This document shows, in pieces, positions 60,581-64,000 of a DNA stretch of 64,000 bases (the stretch's first letter is position 1; each line of letters begins with the position of its first letter). Below the pieces are notes generated by a model that did no database searches, was not told the origin of the DNA, and saw only the letters and a list, made by a program, of their open reading frames with translations. This stretch comes from Sulfurovaceae bacterium (GTDB taxonomy: Bacteria > Campylobacterota > Campylobacteria > Campylobacterales > Sulfurovaceae): contig JAQTLV010000001.1 of NCBI GenBank assembly GCA_028714675.1, positions 103,507-167,506 on the forward strand, given 5' to 3'. The translations under genes were made by a program, and so were the position numbers.

Positions 60581-61797
60581 TAAAAACATTTAAAGAGGTT
60601 TTAGTTTTACCTGTTATTGTCATTGCAATGGGTTATTTTGTCGATATATATGATCTTGTAATTTTTGGGGTTGTAAGAGTAAAGAGCTTAACTGACCTTG
60701 GACTTGCTCCCAATGAAGTCATGGAGTGGGGAACAAATATATTAAATGCTCAAATGCTTGGTATGCTCCTTGGAGGAATTCTTTGGGGCATTTTGGGTGA
60801 TAAAAAAGGAAGATTATCCGTTCTTTTTGCTTCGATTATTATGTATTCAGTTGCAAATATTTTAAATGCATTTATAACAAATGTAGAGCAGTATGCAATT
60901 TTGAGATTTATTGCTGGGATTGGACTTGCTGGAGAGCTTGGCGTTGGTGTTACTTTGATTTCCGAAATACTTCCAAAAGAGCTTAGGGGTTATGGCATTA
61001 TGATGGTTTCAGCCATTGGTGTTCTAGGCGTTGTTATTGCAAATATTGTCGCAACTTCTTTTGATTGGCAAAATGCTTATATCTTTGGAGGAGTTTTAGG
61101 ATTTACTCTACTTTTTCTTAGATTTAAAGTCAGAGAATCAGAGATGTTTGTACATCATGTTAGCGATGATGTCAAAAGAGGCGATTTCATATGGCTATTT
61201 AAGAGAAAAGATTTGTTTGTAAAATATATCAAAGCGATATTAATAGGTGTTCCTATCTGGTATGTTGTTGGTATTTTAGTTATATTTTCTCCTGAATTTG
61301 CAAAAGAGTTATCAATCGTTGGAGAAATAAAGGCTGGCGTATCGCTTACATATTGTTATATAGGGTTAAGTATTGGAAGTTTAGCAAGTGCAATGCTTTC
61401 TCAAAAACTTCAAAGTAGGAAAAAAGCATATAATATTTTTCTTATACTCTCTATGGCAACAGCACTATTTTATTTTAGTTTAGAAGGAGTAAGTGCAAAT
61501 ATATTCTATTTCGCAATATTCTTGCTCGGTATTTTTAGCGGCTATTGGACACTATTTATCACTATGGGAGCAGAACAATTCGGAACAAATATTCGTGCAA
61601 CCGTAGCAACAACTGTACCTAATTTTGTTAGAGGGTCATTAGTACCAGTAACATCGAGCTTTATGCTCCTTAAAGGTCCACTTGGAATTCTTGGCTCAGC
61701 AGTTGTTGTTGGAATAGTTGTATTTGCACTTGGTTTTATAATGCTTTACTACACTAAAGAAACATTTCATGAAGACTTGGACTATATCGAGATATAG
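60577..61797 (+). CDS. MFS transporter
   Basis: A 406-residue major facilitator with twelve helices. The MFS loop 2-3 motif is in GILWGILGDKKGRLSVLFAS (about 67-86), and the acidic YFVDIYDLVIFG in helix 1 is shared with organic acid/sugar permeases of the metabolite:H+ symporter group. The start is GTG at 60577 (GTGA overlap with the symporter stop). The substrate is not visible. Confidence 0.85.
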   Translation: MIKTFKEVLVLPVIVIAMGYFVDIYDLVIFGVVRVKSLTDLGLAPNEVMEWGTNILNAQMLGMLLGGILWGILGDKKGRLSVLFASIIMYSVANILNAFITNVEQYAILRFIAGIGLAGELGVGVTLISEILPKELRGYGIMMVSAIGVLGVVIANIVATSFDWQNAYIFGGVLGFTLLFLRFKVRESEMFVHHVSDDVKRGDFIWLFKRKDLFVKYIKAILIGVPIWYVVGILVIFSPEFAKELSIVGEIKAGVSLTYCYIGLSIGSLASAMLSQKLQSRKKAYNIFLILSMATALFYFSLEGVSANIFYFAIFLLGIFSGYWTLFITMGAEQFGTNIRATVATTVPNFVRGSLVPVTSSFMLLKGPLGILGSAVVVGIVVFALGFIMLYYTKETFHEDLDYIEI

Positions 61798-61818
61798 TCA
61801 AATTTAAATCATTTTTGA

Positions 61819-61824
61819 TATAAT
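61819..61824 (+). promoter_or_regulatory. -10 box of tRNA-Val
   Basis: TATAAT (in GATATAATTTTA) 12 bp before the mature 5' end; fits a stable-RNA promoter. Confidence 0.55.
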
Positions 61825-61836
61825 TTTACCCTTATT

Positions 61837-61912
61837 GATCGCGTAGCTCAGTTGGTAGAGCACTACCTTGACATGGTAGGGGTCGTTGGTTCGAGTCCAA
61901 TCGTGATCACCA
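61837..61912 (+). tRNA. tRNA-Val (GAC)
   Basis: 76 nt. It has acceptor GATCGCG/CGTGATC with one G-T pair, D-arm GCTCAGTTGGTAGAGC, anticodon arm CTACC-TTGACAT-GGTAG giving GAC, T-arm TTGGTTCGAGTCCAA and an encoded CCA end. Confidence 0.96.
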
Positions 61913-61994
61913 TACTCTTCTCAAAAATAAACATATTTATTAAAATATCAAAACATGATGTATAATTATCTAAATTTAGTTTTTAGGATTTGTC

Positions 61995-62546
61995 ATGAAA
62001 GATGTATTGCTCTCTTTGGCTCGCGCTGCTATAGCTGAATCCGTTGGACTATCTCATAATGTTGATTTGCAAAAATTTTTAAAAGAAAACCCATGGCTTA
62101 ATGAAAATGGTGCAGCATTTGTAACTCTTAATACAAAATCAAATCATGCACTAAGGGGATGTATAGGATCTTTGGTAGCACATCAAAAATTATACGAAGA
62201 TGTAATCAATAATGCAGTCTCAGCTGCGAAACATGACCCTAGATTTTTACCATTAACACAAAGTGAATTTGATGAAATTTCTATAGAGGTTTCTGTTTTG
62301 AGTGAGCCGAAAGAGTTATATTATGATGATATTGATGATCTAAAAAATAAAATTCGTCCAAACATTGATGGGGTTATCTTAAACTATGCAGGACATAGGG
62401 CTACATTTTTGCCTCAAGTATGGGAAGAGCTGAGTGATTTTTATGATTTTTTTGGACACTTGTGTCAAAAAGCAGGTTTATCTGGAAATTGTTTAGAAAA
62501 GCATCCTGAGATATCCATATACCAAGTTCAAAAATATAAAGAATAA
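61995..62546 (+). CDS. AMMECR1 domain protein (AmmeMemoRadiSam system protein A-like)
   Basis: A 183-residue AMMECR1 domain protein with GAAFVTLNTKSNHALRGCIGSL (about 38-59, here in two parts: GAAFVTLNTK and LRGCIGSL) as the family signature, and SAAKHDPRFLPL near 75. Its function is unknown; in many prokaryotes it is linked to Memo and radical-SAM partners, which are not found here. It stands alone after tRNA-Val. Confidence 0.9.
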   Translation: MKDVLLSLARAAIAESVGLSHNVDLQKFLKENPWLNENGAAFVTLNTKSNHALRGCIGSLVAHQKLYEDVINNAVSAAKHDPRFLPLTQSEFDEISIEVSVLSEPKELYYDDIDDLKNKIRPNIDGVILNYAGHRATFLPQVWEELSDFYDFFGHLCQKAGLSGNCLEKHPEISIYQVQKYKE

Positions 62547-62560
62547 AAAGGTTTTTTAAA

Positions 62561-62971
62561 ATGATTAAATATACTCAATTTACAAAAAAGTTTTCTCAAA
62601 TAGCTGGCAAATCCATAACTTTTATTTTAGCTATCGCTTTTATCGCTGTATGGTTACTAACAGGACCATTGTTTCATTTTAGTGACACTTGGCAACTTGT
62701 TATAAATACAGCAACCACAATTATAACTTTTATAATGGTTTTTGTTATACAAAATACACAAAATAGAGATACAGAAGCCATACAAGTAAAGCTTGATGAA
62801 CTTATAAATGTAACAAAAAAGGCAAAAAATTCACTTCTTGATATCGAGGATCTCGATGATGAAGAGATTAATATTCTCAAAGAAAAATATGTAAAAATTG
62901 CTAAATCAGCCATTGAAAAGCAGACATTAAGGAACAACAAAAAAACCAAGAATGCAATTAATCAAAAATAA
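62561..62971 (+). CDS. Low affinity iron permease-like protein
   Basis: A 136-residue membrane protein with two N-terminal helices (about 18-36 and 47-67, the second containing FIMVFVIQNTQNRDTEAIQ, which is the family hallmark) and a charged helical tail. It matches the low-affinity iron permease family (PF04120, from memory); the iron-transport function is not well proven for bacterial members. It starts 14 bp after the AMMECR1 gene. Confidence 0.85.
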   Translation: MIKYTQFTKKFSQIAGKSITFILAIAFIAVWLLTGPLFHFSDTWQLVINTATTIITFIMVFVIQNTQNRDTEAIQVKLDELINVTKKAKNSLLDIEDLDDEEINILKEKYVKIAKSAIEKQTLRNNKKTKNAINQK

Positions 62972-62999
62972 ACAAAAAATCACTTTAAAATTTTTTTGA

Positions 63000-63005
63000 T
63001 ATAAT
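63000..63005 (+). promoter_or_regulatory. Candidate -10 box of thrS
   Basis: TATAAT after a T-run, 44 bp before the thrS start. Confidence 0.45.
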
Positions 63006-63049
63006 AAGCCCATTTTTAACAATAAATGAGAATTTAAAAGGGTTCAAGT

Positions 63050-64000
63050 ATGGACAAAATAGTTATAGGTTACAAAGATATAAATGGTAACCTTATAGAC
63101 ACCCAAAGTGCAGATGATATTTCAAAATTGAGCGAAGTTTATTATGACAACAGCCCAGAAGCATTAGAGATTATTAGACACTCAACGGCTCATCTTATGG
63201 CTCAAGCGATTTTAGAGCTTTATGGAAATGTACAATTTTTTGTAGGACCTACTGTTGATGAAGGATTTTATTATGACTTTAGAGTTGAGGGAAAAATAGG
63301 CGAAGAAGATCTCAAAACTATAGAAAACAAAATGAAAGAGATCATCAAGAAAAAAGCCAAAATAGAAAAATATGAAATTTCAAAGAGTGATGCGTTGAGC
63401 AAATTTGCCAATGACGATTTAAAACAAGCAGTTCTATCAAGAATACCTGACGAAAAAGTTTCTATATATAAACAAGGTGATTTTGAAGATCTTTGTCGTG
63501 GACCACATGTGCCAACAACTGGAATGCTGCATAACTTCAAACTAACAAGAGTTGCTGGGGCATATTTAGGTGGAGACGAAAAAGCCGAAATGCTCACTCG
63601 TATATACGGTATAGCATTTGCAGACAAAGAGAGCCTAAAAGCACATATGGATATGATAGAAGAGGCAAAAAAAAGAGATCATAGGAAATTAGGCAATGAG
63701 CTTGAATTGTTTATGTTCAATGAAGAAGCTGGTGGAGGACTTCCATTTTGGTTACCAAAAGGCGCAAGACTTAGAGCTAAACTAGAAGCGATTTTGCACA
63801 AAGCTCATCGTCAAAGAGGGTATGAGCCAGTTCGTGGACCAGAGATATTAAAAGCCGATATGTGGAGAACATCTGGGCATTATGCATGTTATGGTGAAAA
63901 TATGTATTTGACCGAAATTGATGAACAAGAGTATGGTATAAAACCAATGAACTGCATAGGACATATACAGATATTTAAACAATCTGGCAAAAGCTACCGT
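63050..64000 (+). CDS. thrS: Threonyl-tRNA synthetase (3' end outside window)
   Basis: Charges tRNA-Thr. 317 codons are visible. Start ATG 63050 (MDKIVIGYKD) follows an AAAAGGG site. The protein opens with a reduced N-terminal region (the full TGS domain seems absent, as is known for Campylobacter-type ThrRS), then the editing domain with RHSTAHLMAQA and the second half GDFEDLCRGPHVP, then the class II core (LELFMFNEEAGGGLPFW, motif 1 region GYEPVRGPEI, motif 2 region up to KPMNCIGH with zinc Cys). The window cuts it inside the catalytic domain. Confidence 0.96.
   Translation, partial: MDKIVIGYKDINGNLIDTQSADDISKLSEVYYDNSPEALEIIRHSTAHLMAQAILELYGNVQFFVGPTVDEGFYYDFRVEGKIGEEDLKTIENKMKEIIKKKAKIEKYEISKSDALSKFANDDLKQAVLSRIPDEKVSIYKQGDFEDLCRGPHVPTTGMLHNFKLTRVAGAYLGGDEKAEMLTRIYGIAFADKESLKAHMDMIEEAKKRDHRKLGNELELFMFNEEAGGGLPFWLPKGARLRAKLEAILHKAHRQRGYEPVRGPEILKADMWRTSGHYACYGENMYLTEIDEQEYGIKPMNCIGHIQIFKQSGKSYR

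Overview
The window is AT-rich, gene-dense bacterial chromosome, and its content suggests a Campylobacterota (epsilonproteobacterial) genome, probably a free-living, hydrogen-using relative of Sulfurimonas, Sulfurospirillum or Wolinella. The pointers are the hydABCDE-type hydrogenase operon, a large NrdA with an internal insertion, the Opr-type porin, the channel next to a DUF6394 protein, and the codon use. This placement rests on recognised families; no search was run.

Layout. 1-4.7 kb: class Ia ribonucleotide reductase (nrdA cut by the left edge, then nrdB), a nitrilase-family hydrolase and pcm. 4.8-18.7 kb: an accessory region built on a two-partner secretion locus. It has a TpsB transporter, a 2751-residue CdiA/FHA-like exoprotein whose C-terminal domain overlaps an ankyrin-repeat immunity candidate, and then a graveyard or reservoir of toxin/immunity modules. 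These are two fragments of an endonuclease toxin in swapped order around an intact YezG-like immunity gene, a REP-associated tyrosine transposase element bounded by 28-bp inverted repeats, the tail of a membrane protein, and an orphan VENN-type toxin with its own membrane immunity candidate. A 37-bp direct repeat closes the last two modules. 18.8-31.7 kb: small membrane and repeat proteins, corA, a DedA protein, the Mla lipid transport operon, a potassium channel, and a five-gene arsenic operon under arsR with a perfect palindromic operator.

31.8-38.5 kb: two identical tandem tRNA-Glu genes, a lipoprotein, endonuclease IV, a FadL-type porin, then an operon of nagA, an EIIA-Glc protein, a hidden 31-codon membrane ORF, an NhaC antiporter and a YgjP-type metallopeptidase. 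38.5-57.6 kb: a nickel and hydrogenase island. One minus-strand unit runs from nickel/cobalt ECF transporter genes (cbiM, small subunit, cbiQ, cbiO) into hypBCDEA and an outer-membrane porin. A second unit runs from a TetR regulator through a Tat-less, unprocessed [NiFe] hydrogenase pair into hydABC, hydD, hydE and hypF. A zinc-ribbon protein resembling a transposase N-terminus is divergent from cbiM. A 19/20-matching motif lies at the same distance upstream of both the porin and cbiM, which suggests shared (nickel?) control.

57.7-64 kb: msrB-msrA, a DoxX protein, an AGCS symporter, an MFS transporter, tRNA-Val, an AMMECR1 protein, a low-affinity iron permease-like protein, and thrS cut by the right edge.

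Working together: the ECF transporter brings in nickel, HypA-F build the NiFe(CN)2CO site, HydD cleaves the HydB tail, and HydABC oxidises H2 on the periplasmic side and passes electrons through cytochrome b to quinone. The TetR and cytoplasmic hydrogenase pair in front of hydA may sense H2 or redox state. The two-partner secretion region is a contact-dependent competition system with evidence of module exchange.
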